This document shows positions 1 through 9,414 of a stretch of DNA of 17,489 nucleotides, piece after piece. The position numbers and the translations under genes are program-made. The notes beneath the pieces are model-generated. The model was not told where the DNA came from, did no database searches, and worked only from the letters and a program-made list of their open reading frames with translations. The DNA is from Cellvibrionales bacterium UBA2511 (lineage in GTDB: Bacteria; Pseudomonadota; Gammaproteobacteria; Pseudomonadales; Porticoccaceae): positions 18,758-36,246 of the forward strand of contig DDNV01000072.1 of NCBI GenBank assembly GCA_002341315.1, in the 5' to 3' direction. The stretch's first letter is position 1, and each line of letters opens with the position of its first letter.

Positions 1-345
<345 letters not shown>

Positions 346-357
346 TGTTTGTCTTAT

Positions 358-392
358 AACTCCGCAGTTCTTCAGGATCTGCGGAGTTTTCT
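358..392 (+). terminator. Intrinsic terminator between lpdA and sucC
   Basis: A perfect 10-bp stem (358-367 pairing with 379-388) closes an 11-nt loop. It is followed by a T-rich tail (TTTTCTTATTTATT, the stem end included). It begins 12 nt after the lpdA stop and ends about 36 nt before the sucC start. It either separates the two units or attenuates read-through into sucCD. Confidence 0.8.
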
Positions 393-428
393 TATTTATT
401 ATCTTTAACCGACTGAACGGGAATGACA

Positions 429-1598
429 ATGAACCTTCACGAATATCAGGCAAAGCAGCTGTTTGCTGAGTATGGTCTGCCAGTATCCGAGGGCATAGCA
501 GCAGAAACGGTGAAGGAAGCCGTTGCAGCTGCCGATGTGATTGGTGGTGACCGCTGGGTAGTAAAAGCCCAGGTACATGCTGGTGGCAGAGGTAAAGCGG
601 GGGGCGTCAAGCTGGTGACATCCAGAGCCGAAATCGAGGATTTTGCCCGGGAATGGCTGGGTAATCGTCTGGTGACATACCAGACGGATAGCAATGGACA
701 GCCAGTAAGTCGGATCCTTGTTGAGTCAGTCACAAACATTGCCCAGGAATTATACCTTGGTGCGGTTATCGACCGCTCGACCCGTCGCGTGGTTTTTATG
801 GCCTCCACAGAAGGCGGCGTTGAAATCGAGAAAGTCGCGGAAGAAACCCCAGAGAAAATCCTCAAGGCGATAATTGATCCGCTCACAGGAGCACAGCCCT
901 ACCAGGCTCGCGAGTTGGGTTTTAAGCTGGGCCTCAACGCTGAGCAGATTAAACAGTTCTCCAAGCTATTTCTCGGTCTGTCCAAATTATTCCATGATTA
1001 TGATCTTGCATTGCTGGAGATTAACCCGCTGGTCATTACTGAAGAAGGTAGTCTGCATTGTCTTGACGGCAAGATTAATATCGATAGCAATGCCATGTAT
1101 CGTCAGAAGAAATTACAGGGTATGCATGACCCTTCGCAGGAAGATGCCCGCGAAGCTCACGCCGCCAGATGGGATCTCAACTATGTAGCCTTGGACGGAA
1201 ATATCGGTTGTATGGTGAATGGTGCCGGCCTCGCTATGGGTACGATGGATATTGTCAAATTGCACGGTGGTCAACCGGCTAATTTTCTGGATGTGGGTGG
1301 TGGCGCGACCAAAGAACGTGTGGTTGAAGCTTTTAAAATTATCCTCTCTGACGACAAGGTCGAAGCGGTTTTGATCAATATTTTCGGTGGCATTGTTCGC
1401 TGTGATTTGATTGCGGAGGGCGTTATCGGTGCCGTTGAAGAAGTGGGTGTTAAGGTGCCTGTAGTGGTGCGCCTGGAAGGCAACAATGCCGAGCTTGGCT
1501 CCAAGCTTCTTGCTGACAGCGGATTGAATATTATTGCGGCCACCAGCCTTACGGATGCGGCAGAGCAAGTGGTAAAAGCAGCGGAGGGTAACCAGTAA
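429..1598 (+). CDS. sucC: Succinyl-CoA synthetase (ADP-forming), beta subunit
   Basis: This is the beta subunit of the heterotetrameric TCA-cycle enzyme that converts succinyl-CoA to succinate with substrate-level phosphorylation of ADP or GDP. At 389 residues it matches the usual length (388 in E. coli). The N-terminal ATP-grasp domain shows the [12 protein letters not shown] nucleotide loop at residues 50-61. Further in are [41 protein letters not shown] and GNNAELG, all characteristic of SucC. An in-frame ATG at 423 would add two residues. The start at 429 gives the canonical [10 protein letters not shown] and lies 6 nt after a GGGA ribosome site, so it is preferred. The gene overlaps sucD by one base (TAATG), which indicates translational coupling in one operon. 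Confidence 0.98.
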   Translation: MNLHEYQAKQLFAEYGLPVSEGIAAETVKEAVAAADVIGGDRWVVKAQVHAGGRGKAGGVKLVTSRAEIEDFAREWLGNRLVTYQTDSNGQPVSRILVESVTNIAQELYLGAVIDRSTRRVVFMASTEGGVEIEKVAEETPEKILKAIIDPLTGAQPYQARELGFKLGLNAEQIKQFSKLFLGLSKLFHDYDLALLEINPLVITEEGSLHCLDGKINIDSNAMYRQKKLQGMHDPSQEDAREAHAARWDLNYVALDGNIGCMVNGAGLAMGTMDIVKLHGGQPANFLDVGGGATKERVVEAFKIILSDDKVEAVLINIFGGIVRCDLIAEGVIGAVEEVGVKVPVVVRLEGNNAELGSKLLADSGLNIIAATSLTDAAEQVVKAAEGNQ

Positions 1599-2470
1599 TG
1601 GCAATTTTGATCAATAAATCGACCAGAGTGATCTGTCAGGGGATTACCGGTGGTCAGGGAACCTTTCACTCCGAGCAGGCGATTGCCTACGGCACCAATA
1701 TGGTGGGCGGTGTTACACCGGGTAAAGGTGGTTCAACCCATCTTGGTTTGCCAGTGTTTAATACGGTGGCGGATGCCGTTGCCCAGACGGCGGCTGAGGC
1801 CTCTGTTATCTATGTGCCGGCACCTTTCTGCAAGGATTCTATCCTTGAGGCTGCCAATGCGGGAATTCAGTTGATTGTCTGTATTACAGAGGGCATTCCC
1901 ACACTCGATATGCTGGATTGCAAAGTGAAGTGTGATGAATTGGGTGTACGATTGATCGGGCCAAACTGTCCCGGTGTGATCACGCCGGGTGAATCAAAAA
2001 TCGGCATCATGCCTGGCCATATTCACTTGCCGGGCAGAGTGGGAATTGTATCCCGTTCCGGCACCTTGACCTATGAAGCGGTCAAACAGACCACTGACTC
2101 AGGGTTTGGCCAGTCCACCTGTGTGGGTATCGGTGGTGATCCGATACCGGGGTCCAATTTTATAGACATACTGGCCCTGTTTGAAAAAGACCCGGCTACC
2201 GAGGCGATTGTCATGATTGGCGAGATTGGTGGTACTGCCGAAGAGGAAGCCGCCATGTACATCAAACATAACGTTACTAAACCGGTTGTATCCTACATTG
2301 CCGGTGTGACAGCCCCGGCTGGGAAACGTATGGGCCATGCGGGCGCTATTATTGCGGGTGGCAAGGGTACGGCGGATGAAAAGTTTGCTGCTCTGGAAGA
2401 TGCAGGTGTTAAAACCGTGCGCAGTCTGGCGGATATCGGTAATGGTCTGAAAGAAGTCACAGGCTGGTAG
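1598..2470 (+). CDS. sucD: Succinyl-CoA synthetase, alpha subunit
   Basis: This is the alpha subunit, which binds CoA and carries the phosphohistidine intermediate. It has 290 residues (289 in E. coli). The N-terminal CoA-binding Rossmann domain shows [10 protein letters not shown] near residues 15-24 and [15 protein letters not shown] at 31-45. The ligase domain has GPNCPGVI at 121-128 and the active-site segment [14 protein letters not shown], with His247 as the expected phosphorylated residue. The start codon shares its A with the sucC stop, so the two subunits are coupled and made in equal amounts. A strong terminator follows 21 nt after the stop and closes the operon. Confidence 0.98.
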   Translation: MAILINKSTRVICQGITGGQGTFHSEQAIAYGTNMVGGVTPGKGGSTHLGLPVFNTVADAVAQTAAEASVIYVPAPFCKDSILEAANAGIQLIVCITEGIPTLDMLDCKVKCDELGVRLIGPNCPGVITPGESKIGIMPGHIHLPGRVGIVSRSGTLTYEAVKQTTDSGFGQSTCVGIGGDPIPGSNFIDILALFEKDPATEAIVMIGEIGGTAEEEAAMYIKHNVTKPVVSYIAGVTAPAGKRMGHAGAIIAGGKGTADEKFAALEDAGVKTVRSLADIGNGLKEVTGW

Positions 2471-2491
2471 TACTGATTACCTCAGTTATTC

Positions 2492-2521
2492 AAAAGGCGG
2501 TCTGGTCAGGCCGCCTTTTTT
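2492..2521 (+). terminator. Intrinsic terminator after sucD
   Basis: A 9-bp stem (2492-2500 with 2511-2519, core GGCGG/CCGCC) and 10-nt loop run straight into a T tract. It isolates sucCD from the separately controlled htpG gene. Confidence 0.85.
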
Positions 2522-2598
2522 ATTGCACCCCCGAAGCCTGGTTTAAGCAATTATTTCGGAAAAACGTTTATTTGTGTCAGGGATTTCAACGGTGTGCG

Positions 2599-2626
2599 CT
2601 TGATTTCTGGTTTGCTGCCCCCATTT
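2599..2626 (+). promoter_or_regulatory. Candidate heat-shock (sigma-32/RpoH) promoter of htpG
   Basis: CTTGATT at 2599-2605 and CCCCATTT at 2619-2626 are separated by 13 nt. The sigma-32 consensus is CTTGAAA, 11-16 nt, CCCCATnT, so 5 of 7 and all defined -10 positions match at near-ideal spacing. It lies about 50 nt upstream of htpG, a classic member of the heat-shock regulon. Confidence 0.75.
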
Positions 2627-2675
2627 CTGCACCAGCCAAAAAACATTTCGCTTTTAACTTTGTAACAAGGAGACG

Positions 2676-4583
2676 ATGGCAGCCATGACTGTTGAAACCC
2701 ACGGTTTTCAAACAGAGGCCAAACAGCTTCTGCACCTGATGATTCACTCACTTTACAGTAACCGGGAAATCTTTCTCAGGGAGTTGATTTCAAATGCTTC
2801 CGACGCTGCGGACAAACTGCGATTTGAAGCGCTGTCCGATAATGCGCTTTACGATGGCGACAGCGACCTGCAGATCAAAATAGACCTGGATCCCGATGCC
2901 GGAATCATCACACTACATGATAATGGTGTCGGTATGTCAAAGGAGGAGGTGATTGAAAACCTTGGAACTATTGCCAAGTCCGGCACTGCACAATTCTTAA
3001 ACACCCTCTCGGGAGATCAACGCAAAGATGCCCAGTTGATCGGCCAGTTTGGTGTCGGGTTTTATTCTGCCTTTATTGTTGCTGACAAAGTTGTGGTTGA
3101 AACGCGGCGCGCTGGTGCGAGCGATAATCAGGCTGTTCGCTGGACCTGCGAAGGCGAAGCTGAGTACAGCATTGAAGATATAGAAAAGCCCTCTCGCGGC
3201 ACTTCCATTACGTTGCATTTAAAAGATGATGCGCTGGAGTTTGCCAGTCAACTGCGGGTGCACAATATCGTCAAGAAATACTCGGACCATATCGGTATCC
3301 CAGTGGCCATTAGAAAACCGGACCCTGACGCAGAAGAAAATACTGAAGCGCCGGTTTATAACTATGAAGTAATCAACAAGGCAACCGCCCTGTGGACGCG
3401 CCCGCGCAATGAGATAACCGATGAGGAATATAAAGAGTTCTATAAGCACCTCACTCATGATTTTATGGAGCCGTTGATCTGGTCTCACAACCGGGTCGAA
3501 GGCAAGCTGGATTACACAAGTCTGCTCTATGTGCCGGGGCATGCACCTTTTGATCTCTATAATCGTGACGTTGCCCGTGGGCTGAAGCTGTACATTCAGC
3601 GCACCTTTATTATGGATGATGCTTCGCAGTTCCTGCCTTCATACTTGCGTTTTATCCGAGGGGTCCTGGATTCCAACGATCTGCCACTGAATGTCTCGCG
3701 GGAAATCCTACAGCACAGTCCCGCTGTGGACTCCATCCGTTCCGCACTGGTAAAGCGCGTGCTGGATATGCTGGACAAGATGGCCAAAGAGTCTCCGGAT
3801 GACTATGACAAAATGTGGAAGGAGTTCGGTACCGTTTTGAAGGAGGGCCCGGCAGAGGATTATGCGAACCGTGAGCGGATTGCGGGACTCCTTCGTTTTG
3901 CTACGACCAACACAGAAGATGAAAAGGAAACCGCTTCATTGGCAGATTATCTGTCCCGTATGAAGGAAGGGCAGGAAAAAATATACTATCTTGTGGCAGA
4001 TAATATGATTGCAGCCCGTAACAGTGCCTACCTTGAGGTTTTCCGCAAGCGGAATGTAGAAGTGCTTTTGTTGACCGAGCGTCTCGATGAATGGACGGTT
4101 TCCCATATTCATGAGTTTGATGGGAAAGTGCTGCAGGACATTGCGAAAGGAGAGCTGGAAGATACCGTTCTTACTGACGACTCGGAGAAAGAAGATAGTG
4201 ACAGTGAGAAAAAACAGGCTTCATCAGAACTGATCGACAAAATTGCCAGTCGCCTGAGCGACAAGGTCGAAACTGTCAGGGAAACCCGACGGTTGACGGA
4301 CTCGCCTGCCTGTCTGGTGTATGCTGAGGATGCATTGAGTCCGCAAATGAGAAAATTGATGGAAGCAGCCGGACAGCCAGTTCCTACAGATAAACCGACA
4401 CTCGAGATCAATGCCCATCATCCGCTTATCAATCAGCTGAGCAAGGAGGAAGATACTGAACGATGTGCTGATCTGGTGTCATTGCTTTACGATCAGGCTG
4501 TGCTGTCCGCCGGTGATCAACTGGACAACCCCAGCCTCTTCGTTCGCCGACTCAACCAGCTTTTGTTTGAGGGAGCATCATAG
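2676..4583 (+). CDS. htpG: Molecular chaperone HtpG (bacterial Hsp90)
   Basis: ATP-dependent cytosolic homodimeric chaperone, 635 residues, full length for the family. The N-terminal GHKL ATPase domain has FLRELISNASDAADKLR (residues 33-49, with Glu36 the likely catalytic base and Asn40 the Mg2+ ligand), DNGVGM at 82-87, GTIAKSGT near 97-104 and GQFGVGFYSAFIVA from residue 123. The middle domain has SREILQHSP. A charged acidic segment (EKEDSDSEKK) precedes the C-terminal dimerisation domain. The start is ambiguous: AGGAG at 2668-2672 is only 3 nt from ATG 2676 but 12 nt from the in-frame ATG 2685. The latter gives MTVETHGFQTEAKQ, which resembles homologous starts, so the true N-terminus may be three residues shorter. 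It is monocistronic between the sucD terminator and a hairpin over its own stop. Confidence 0.97.
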   Translation: MAAMTVETHGFQTEAKQLLHLMIHSLYSNREIFLRELISNASDAADKLRFEALSDNALYDGDSDLQIKIDLDPDAGIITLHDNGVGMSKEEVIENLGTIAKSGTAQFLNTLSGDQRKDAQLIGQFGVGFYSAFIVADKVVVETRRAGASDNQAVRWTCEGEAEYSIEDIEKPSRGTSITLHLKDDALEFASQLRVHNIVKKYSDHIGIPVAIRKPDPDAEENTEAPVYNYEVINKATALWTRPRNEITDEEYKEFYKHLTHDFMEPLIWSHNRVEGKLDYTSLLYVPGHAPFDLYNRDVARGLKLYIQRTFIMDDASQFLPSYLRFIRGVLDSNDLPLNVSREILQHSPAVDSIRSALVKRVLDMLDKMAKESPDDYDKMWKEFGTVLKEGPAEDYANRERIAGLLRFATTNTEDEKETASLADYLSRMKEGQEKIYYLVADNMIAARNSAYLEVFRKRNVEVLLLTERLDEWTVSHIHEFDGKVLQDIAKGELEDTVLTDDSEKEDSDSEKKQASSELIDKIASRLSDKVETVRETRRLTDSPACLVYAEDALSPQMRKLMEAAGQPVPTDKPTLEINAHHPLINQLSKEEDTERCADLVSLLYDQAVLSAGDQLDNPSLFVRRLNQLLFEGAS

Positions 4584-4594
4584 CCGTGCTCCCT
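4570..4594 (+). other. Hairpin spanning the htpG stop codon
   Basis: A perfect 8-bp stem (4570-4577 with 4587-4594) has a 9-nt loop that contains the htpG stop codon at 4581-4583. No T tract follows, so it is not a canonical intrinsic terminator. It could protect the 3' end of the mRNA or mark a processing point before gpsA. Confidence 0.4.
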
Positions 4595-4610
4595 GGCTTC
4601 AACCTATAAT
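4581..4610 (+). promoter_or_regulatory. Possible gpsA promoter (-10 box only convincing)
   Basis: A perfect TATAAT at 4605-4610 lies 32 nt upstream of the gpsA start. The best -35 at 18-nt spacing, 4581-4586, matches only three of six positions. This could be a weak sigma-70 promoter that separates gpsA-sixA expression from heat-shock-driven htpG. Confidence 0.3.
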
Positions 4611-4642
4611 CCCGAAAACAACGATAATCAGAAGTTGGAAGC

Positions 4643-5680
4643 ATGGTGGCATCACAAAAAATTGCAGTTCTGGGCGGCGGTACATTTGGTACCGCCATTG
4701 CCAATATGATTGCGACCAATGGTCGAAATGTGGTCTTGTGGATGCGGGATGAAGAGAATGTTGAACGCTGCCGCCAAACACGTGAAAACCACCTCTATCT
4801 TCCCGGCTATCAGCTACACCAGAATCTACAAGTATCCAGTGACCTTCATGGAAGCCTAGAGGGGGCCGAGGTTATATTCTTTTCTGTCCCCAGTTCCGCA
4901 TTTCGCGCTTTAGCGAAAGACGCCAGACAGTATATTGCTCCCCAGGCCATGGTTATCAGCACTGCCAAAGGGATTGAAGCCAACACATTCAAGCTGATGA
5001 GTGAAATCCTTGAAGAGGAACTTCCAGAGGCCAGGGTTGGGGTCATCAGTGGGCCCAATCTTGCCAAGGAAATCGTCAACAGAGCCATCACAGCTACAGT
5101 TATTGCCAGCGACGATGAGCGCTTATGCAAGGAGGTGCAAGTGTTGCTGGGCTCTTCCTATTTTCGCGTTTATGCCAATCGCGATCGCTTTGGTGTGGAG
5201 TTGGCCGGTGCTTTAAAAAATATCTATGGGATTGCTGCCGGTATGGGTGCAGCCATGAAAATGGGACAAAATACCACCAGTGTATTAATTACCCGCAGTC
5301 TTGCAGAAATGAGCCGGTTTGCCGCCAAGCTGGGAGCGAACCCGATGACTTTTCTGGGGCTGAGCGGGGTCGGTGATTTATTCGTTACCTGTACTTCCCC
5401 GCTGAGCCGGAATTATCAGATAGGCTTTGCACTGGGCGAGGGCTTGACACTCGATCAAGCAGTTGCAAAAGTAGGGCAAGTTGCAGAGGGCGTCAACACC
5501 ACCAAAATCATCAAACAGGAGGCTGAAGAATTGGGTATTTATATGCCTCTGGTCAGCGCTCTCTATGAAACCATGTTCAATAAAAAGCCGGTCAGTGAGG
5601 TGCTCAGTAGTCTGATGCTCGCTGAGCAAAGTACCGATGTTGAGTTTACTGCAGGGGAATGTCATGAAAGAGACGTTTAA
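4643..5680 (+). CDS. gpsA: Glycerol-3-phosphate dehydrogenase [NAD(P)+]
   Basis: Cytosolic enzyme that reduces dihydroxyacetone phosphate to sn-glycerol-3-phosphate, the backbone precursor for phospholipids. It has 345 residues, the normal size. The N-terminal Rossmann fold begins with [11 protein letters not shown] (residues 8-18). STAKGIE contains Lys109, and [17 protein letters not shown] contains Lys192; these are the two lysines expected in the active site. [19 protein letters not shown] and [10 protein letters not shown] are further GpsA hallmarks. ATG 4643 is close to a GGAAG box. GTG 4646 immediately after it would give better spacing and differ by one residue. The 3' end overlaps the DUF4389 gene by 17 nt. 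Confidence 0.97.
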   Translation: MVASQKIAVLGGGTFGTAIANMIATNGRNVVLWMRDEENVERCRQTRENHLYLPGYQLHQNLQVSSDLHGSLEGAEVIFFSVPSSAFRALAKDARQYIAPQAMVISTAKGIEANTFKLMSEILEEELPEARVGVISGPNLAKEIVNRAITATVIASDDERLCKEVQVLLGSSYFRVYANRDRFGVELAGALKNIYGIAAGMGAAMKMGQNTTSVLITRSLAEMSRFAAKLGANPMTFLGLSGVGDLFVTCTSPLSRNYQIGFALGEGLTLDQAVAKVGQVAEGVNTTKIIKQEAEELGIYMPLVSALYETMFNKKPVSEVLSSLMLAEQSTDVEFTAGECHERDV

Positions 5681-6098
5681 GGTCAATGTATTAAATGTCG
5701 ATACCTGGATTCGGCTGCTTTATATGATTCTGTTTGTCATGTTGTTAGTGGTCGCGCGTTTTGTGGTACTGATCGTTACTATCATCCAGTTTTTGGTGGT
5801 GTTGGTTAGCGGGGAGGACAACCGAAATCTGAGAACATTGGGGCAGGGTACTGCTCAATGGGTCTGTCAGGCGGTTCTTTTTCTCACCTACAATTCCGAG
5901 GAAAAACCCTATCCCTTTACAGATTGGCCTGAAACTCAGGCCTCTGTGGTGGATCACTGGGCGGACGCAGAAGTGGACGAGATACCTGCTGAGGAGTATT
6001 CCTCTGCTTCAGATGAGGATGTGCCCTCTTTTGTCAGTCAGAAATCTGGAGCGGAAGCTGCATCAGTTGATGATGCTCAAAAGGAAAAAAGCGAGTAG
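5664..6098 (+). CDS. DUF4389 family inner-membrane protein
   Basis: A 144-residue protein of unknown function. A short amphipathic N-terminus is followed by a strongly hydrophobic stretch at residues 16-49, one long or two short membrane segments. Next comes the conserved block [16 protein letters not shown], then [21 protein letters not shown], which is how I recognise DUF4389. The C-terminal 50 residues are acidic (Asp/Glu/Ser-rich) and look disordered. The start was chosen because ATG 5664 sits 5 nt after AGGGGA (5653-5658). An upstream ATG at 5637 has no ribosome site and lies deeper inside gpsA. The start is within gpsA (17-nt overlap), so translation is probably coupled to it. sixA follows after 9 nt. 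No biochemical role can be read from the sequence. Confidence 0.85.
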   Translation: MKETFKVNVLNVDTWIRLLYMILFVMLLVVARFVVLIVTIIQFLVVLVSGEDNRNLRTLGQGTAQWVCQAVLFLTYNSEEKPYPFTDWPETQASVVDHWADAEVDEIPAEEYSSASDEDVPSFVSQKSGAEAASVDDAQKEKSE

Positions 6099-6107
6099 TA
6101 AAAGCCG

Positions 6108-6572
6108 GTGCTGATTTACCTACTGCGACATGGCGATGCACCCTATAGTGGCATGGCCGGTGAAAGGTCATTGTCGGCTGGGGGCAAAAAAGACCTCGAA
6201 TCTGTGTTGTCGCAGCACTGGACGGAACTGTCCGGGCTTGCTTTAGTGCTCTGTAGCCCGGTTCTTCGTGCCCGGCAAACCATGACAGTTTTGGCGGAAA
6301 CACTCAATTATCAGGGATCGCTGTTGTTTGATGATGTGCTACGTCCCGAAAGTAGTGTGGCTGCCGTTGAAAGCCGTCTGGGTTCCATGTTGGAAGAAAC
6401 GGTACTGTTGCTTGGTCATCAGCCTCTAATTGGCAAAATTCTTGAGTATTTGACAGATCAGACTGGTTTGGGGTGGTCAATGACCACCAGTTCACTGGCT
6501 TGCCTTGATGTTACGGCTTTCAGCCGAGGTTGTGCTGAACTGAAGTGGTTGACCACCCCGGAGCCGGGCTGA
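6108..6572 (+). CDS. sixA: SixA-type phosphohistidine phosphatase
   Basis: A histidine-phosphatase (RHG branch) protein of 154 residues, close to E. coli SixA (161). The motif LLRHGDA at residues 5-11 supplies the nucleophilic His8, and LLGHQPLIG at 101-109 supplies the second catalytic His104. SSPVLRARQT-like chemistry is seen as CSPVLRARQT (49-58), which gives the phosphate-binding arginine. E. coli SixA removes phosphate from histidine residues of phosphotransfer proteins, notably in the nitrogen-PTS. The target here is unknown. The start is GTG 6108 with only a weak upstream ribosome site. It follows the DUF4389 gene by 9 nt and is probably co-transcribed with gpsA. It converges on folE across 49 nt with no clear terminator. 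Confidence 0.9.
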   Translation: MLIYLLRHGDAPYSGMAGERSLSAGGKKDLESVLSQHWTELSGLALVLCSPVLRARQTMTVLAETLNYQGSLLFDDVLRPESSVAAVESRLGSMLEETVLLLGHQPLIGKILEYLTDQTGLGWSMTTSSLACLDVTAFSRGCAELKWLTTPEPG

Positions 6573-6621
6573 ATCCTCGAATACTATCCTCTGGGAATTT
6601 GAGCCGATACAACAAGAGAAA

Positions 6622-7170
6622 CTAACAGTTGATCAGTGAGAGAAACTCATTCCGGGTGGCTTGATTGTCCCTGAATGAGCCGAGCATGGCGGACGTTTTC
6701 ATTACCGAGTTTTGCTTCTCTACACCCCGCATCATCATACACATGTGTTTGGCTTCAATAATGACGGCAACCCCATTTGCCCCGGTGACCGACTCAATGG
6801 TGTTCGCTATCTGGGCAACCAGTGTCTCCTGAATCTGGAGACGACGGGCATACATGTCCACAATTCTGGCAACCTTTGAAAGACCCAGCACCTTTCCATC
6901 GGGAATATAAGCAACATGACATTTGCCGATGAATGGCAGTAAGTGATGCTCGCAGAGTGAATAGAGCTCGATGTCCTTGACGATAACCATTTCATTGGCA
7001 TCAGAGGGAAACAGGGCCCCATTGATGACGTCATCAAGATTCTGGTGATAGCCACGAGTCATAAACTCAAATGCTTTGGCTGCGCGCTTGGGTGTATCCT
7101 TCAGTCCTGCCCGGGAAACCTTTTCCCCTGTAGACTCAATAATTTGGGTGTAGCAATCGGTAATTTTCAC
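6622..7170 (-). CDS. folE: GTP cyclohydrolase I
   Basis: This enzyme converts GTP to 7,8-dihydroneopterin triphosphate, the first step of tetrahydrofolate synthesis. At 182 residues it is shorter than the E. coli enzyme (222) at the N-terminus but complete in the catalytic core, like the short forms in Pseudomonas. [21 protein letters not shown] carries Cys73, His75 and His76, and [10 protein letters not shown] carries Cys144. Cys73, His76 and Cys144 are the expected zinc ligands. [21 protein letters not shown] is another signature. The start is GTG at 7170. An in-frame TAA lies six codons upstream of it (7186-7188), so no longer form is possible. The gene is transcribed alone, divergent from prmB. 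Confidence 0.96.
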   Translation of the reverse strand: MKITDCYTQIIESTGEKVSRAGLKDTPKRAAKAFEFMTRGYHQNLDDVINGALFPSDANEMVIVKDIELYSLCEHHLLPFIGKCHVAYIPDGKVLGLSKVARIVDMYARRLQIQETLVAQIANTIESVTGANGVAVIIEAKHMCMMMRGVEKQNSVMKTSAMLGSFRDNQATRNEFLSLINC

Positions 7171-7202
7171 AAATGTTCTCGGCCATTAGCTGTAGAGTCC
7201 GG

Positions 7203-7231
7203 AGCATAACCCTACGTCGGCGATAGGTAAA
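7203..7231 (-). promoter_or_regulatory. Candidate folE promoter
   Basis: On the minus strand TTTACC (7226-7231) and TATGCT (7203-7208) are 17 nt apart, each matching four of six sigma-70 consensus positions. The predicted RNA start is about 25 nt before the GTG start. Confidence 0.35.
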
Positions 7232-7270
7232 CCTAAAGCCATTTGTTGACAGCAAAAGTACAATGACAGC

Positions 7271-8182
7271 ATGAAAAATCAAAGAATAATACCCGCCAGG
7301 GTTGGGGATTTTATCAATTGGGGTGCAGGTCGCTTTGAAGCTGCAGGGCTGTGTTTTGGTCACGGCACTGACAATGCCTGGGACGAGGCCCTCAGCTTGG
7401 TGTTGTTTGTTTTGAATCTGCCCTGGGATAGCGATGTCAGTGTCCTGCAGCGGTCACTTTCCACTGACGAGCAATCGCGTATCACCAGCCTGTTTGACCG
7501 GCGTATTAACGAGCGTATTCCGGCAGCTTATCTCATTGGTGAGGCTTGGTTTGCCGGGTTGTCGTTCGCTGTAGATCAGCGAGTATTGGTGCCGCGGTCA
7601 CCTATAGCAGAACTGATTGAATCCGGGTTTTCCCCCTGGTTAAAAACCTCGCCGGCAACTGTTCTGGACCTCTGTAGCGGCAGTGGCTGTATTGGCATTG
7701 CCTGCGCCCATTACTTCCCGGAGGCCCACGTGGTACTAAGTGATATCTCGGTTGATGCACTGGATGTGGCCGAGAAAAATATTCAACGTTATCAGTTAAG
7801 TGAACGGGTTATCACTGCAGAATCAGATCTGTTTGCCGGTCTCTGCGGTCAACGTTTTGATCTGATCGTTGCGAACCCTCCCTATGTGGATGCAGAGGAT
7901 CTCGCAGACATGCCCAGTGAGTTTCTGCACGAACCGGCTATCGGGTTAGCTTCAGGGATTGATGGTTTGGATTTTACTCGCCGTCTGATTAATGAGGCAC
8001 TGGATTATCTCACGGAGGAAGGTTCTCTTATCGTTGAGGTGGGCAATTCATGGCTGGCTCTCGAGGATGCATTCCCGACCATATCATTCCTGTGGATAGA
8101 TTTTGAGCGCGGTGGTCATGGGGTTTTTTTACTGACCGCACAGCAGCTGCGTGCATATCGTTTGTCGTTGGACATCGACTAA
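7271..8182 (+). CDS. prmB: Ribosomal protein L3 N5-glutamine methyltransferase PrmB
   Basis: S-adenosylmethionine-dependent methyltransferase that modifies a glutamine in ribosomal protein L3. It has 303 residues, the usual length. The N-terminal helical domain covers roughly residues 1-100. [13 protein letters not shown] (105-117) separates PrmB from the release-factor enzyme PrmC, which has a VPRPDTE-like motif. Motif [15 protein letters not shown] (131-144) binds SAM. NPPYVD (202-207) is the catalytic motif that binds the target glutamine. RGGHGVFLL near the C-terminus is also typical. It is followed by aroC, an arrangement also seen in E. coli and Pseudomonas. The gap to aroC is 113 nt, so aroC may have its own control. 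Confidence 0.95.
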   Translation: MKNQRIIPARVGDFINWGAGRFEAAGLCFGHGTDNAWDEALSLVLFVLNLPWDSDVSVLQRSLSTDEQSRITSLFDRRINERIPAAYLIGEAWFAGLSFAVDQRVLVPRSPIAELIESGFSPWLKTSPATVLDLCSGSGCIGIACAHYFPEAHVVLSDISVDALDVAEKNIQRYQLSERVITAESDLFAGLCGQRFDLIVANPPYVDAEDLADMPSEFLHEPAIGLASGIDGLDFTRRLINEALDYLTEEGSLIVEVGNSWLALEDAFPTISFLWIDFERGGHGVFLLTAQQLRAYRLSLDID

Positions 8183-8231
8183 CCACGACAGAGTAGAGCT
8201 GATCGTATAAAATTCCTTTCTTACTGCCTTG

Positions 8232-8260
8232 GTATCTCCTGTTCTCAGGAGAGTTGATAC
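8232..8260 (+). other. Stem-loop in the prmB-aroC intergenic region
   Basis: A 6-7 bp perfect inner stem (TCTCCTG 8235-8241 with CAGGAGA 8246-8252) has a 4-nt loop. An outer GTAT/ATAC pairing (8232-8235 with 8257-8260) encloses it across a small bulge. There is no T tract, so it does not look like a terminator. It may structure the aroC leader RNA. Confidence 0.35.
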
Positions 8261-8295
8261 GGGCATTCTTACGAACCGATAACCTGGAAAATCCT

Positions 8296-9399
8296 ATGTC
8301 TGGCAATACCATTGGCAAGCTGTTTACCGTGACCACCTTCGGTGAAAGCCATGGTGCTGCTCTGGGCTGCATTGTCGATGGCTGTCCCCCCGGACTGTGT
8401 TTAACCGAACAGGACATGCAGCGGGACCTGGATCGGCGCAAACCGGGTCAGTCACGCTACACCACACAGCGACGTGAAGGCGATCAGGTGAAAATCCTGT
8501 CGGGCACATTTGAGGGCAGGACGACTGGAACCCCGATCGGATTAATCATTGAGAATACTGACCAACGCTCTAAGGATTATTCCAATATCAAGGATCAGTT
8601 TCGGCCGGCGCACGCTGATTACACCTATTTTCAGAAATATGGTATTCGGGATTACCGTGGCGGTGGCCGGTCGTCTGCACGCGAAACCGCCATGCGTGTT
8701 GCGGCTGGCGCGATTGCCAAAAAATACCTGCTAGAAATTGCCGGCATAACGATTCGTGGATATCTCTCACAACTGGGCCCGATCAAAGCCGAGAAGGTTC
8801 TCTTTGATGAGATAGAAAATAATCCCTTCTTTTGCCCCGATCCCGACAAGGTTCCGGAAATGGAAACCTACATGCAACAGCTGCTCAAGGAGGGTGACTC
8901 TGTTGGTGCAAAAATCACCGTCATTGCCACTGGTGTCCCACCGGGCCTTGGCGAGCCGGTGTTTGACCGGCTTGATGCGGAGATCGCTCATGGTCTGATG
9001 AGTATCAATGCTGTCAAGGGCGTTGAAATTGGCGCCGGGTTTGATTCGGTTGCCCAACGAGGTACTGATCATCGCGATGAAATCATCCCGGAGGGTTTTC
9101 TGTCCAACCATGCGGGAGGTGTGCTGGGTGGTATTTCCTCGGGTCAGGATATCGTTGCTCATCTGGCGTTAAAACCGACCAGTAGCTTGCGGGTTCCCGG
9201 TCGTTCAGTGGATATTAATGGCCATGCAATTGAGGTTGTAACCACAGGAAGACATGATCCCTGCGTGGGTATTCGTGCCACGCCGATTGCTGAGGCTATG
9301 CTCGCAATTACTCTGATGGATCACCTGTTGCGTCATCGTGCCCAGAATATGCATGTGAGTAGCGGTCTGCCACCAATCCCTGCCAGCACTGGCAGTTAG
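8296..9399 (+). CDS. aroC: Chorismate synthase
   Basis: Last enzyme of the shikimate pathway, converting 5-enolpyruvylshikimate-3-phosphate to chorismate with reduced FMN as cofactor. It has 367 residues. Signatures are [11 protein letters not shown] (residues 10-20), [57 protein letters not shown] (split around residues 118-139) and, near the C-terminus, [18 protein letters not shown]. An upstream TTG at 8254 would add 14 residues. ATG 8296 is preferred because it yields the canonical [10 protein letters not shown] start. The MFS gene begins 15 nt after the stop, so the two are likely co-transcribed. Confidence 0.98.
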   Translation: MSGNTIGKLFTVTTFGESHGAALGCIVDGCPPGLCLTEQDMQRDLDRRKPGQSRYTTQRREGDQVKILSGTFEGRTTGTPIGLIIENTDQRSKDYSNIKDQFRPAHADYTYFQKYGIRDYRGGGRSSARETAMRVAAGAIAKKYLLEIAGITIRGYLSQLGPIKAEKVLFDEIENNPFFCPDPDKVPEMETYMQQLLKEGDSVGAKITVIATGVPPGLGEPVFDRLDAEIAHGLMSINAVKGVEIGAGFDSVAQRGTDHRDEIIPEGFLSNHAGGVLGGISSGQDIVAHLALKPTSSLRVPGRSVDINGHAIEVVTTGRHDPCVGIRATPIAEAMLAITLMDHLLRHRAQNMHVSSGLPPIPASTGS

Positions 9400-9414
9400 A
9401 CAACTGTTTTCTTT

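Noticed and set aside
1113..1604. Minus-strand open frames over sucC
   Set aside because: sucC is unambiguous on the plus strand, and the antisense peptides resemble nothing.
7246..7264. TTGACA and TACAAT before prmB
   Set aside because: Both boxes look good but are only 7 nt apart, far below the 15-19 nt needed for a sigma-70 promoter.
8254..8283. TTGATA-N18-GATAAC as an aroC promoter
   Set aside because: It would start RNA about 6 nt before the ATG, leaving no room for a ribosome site.
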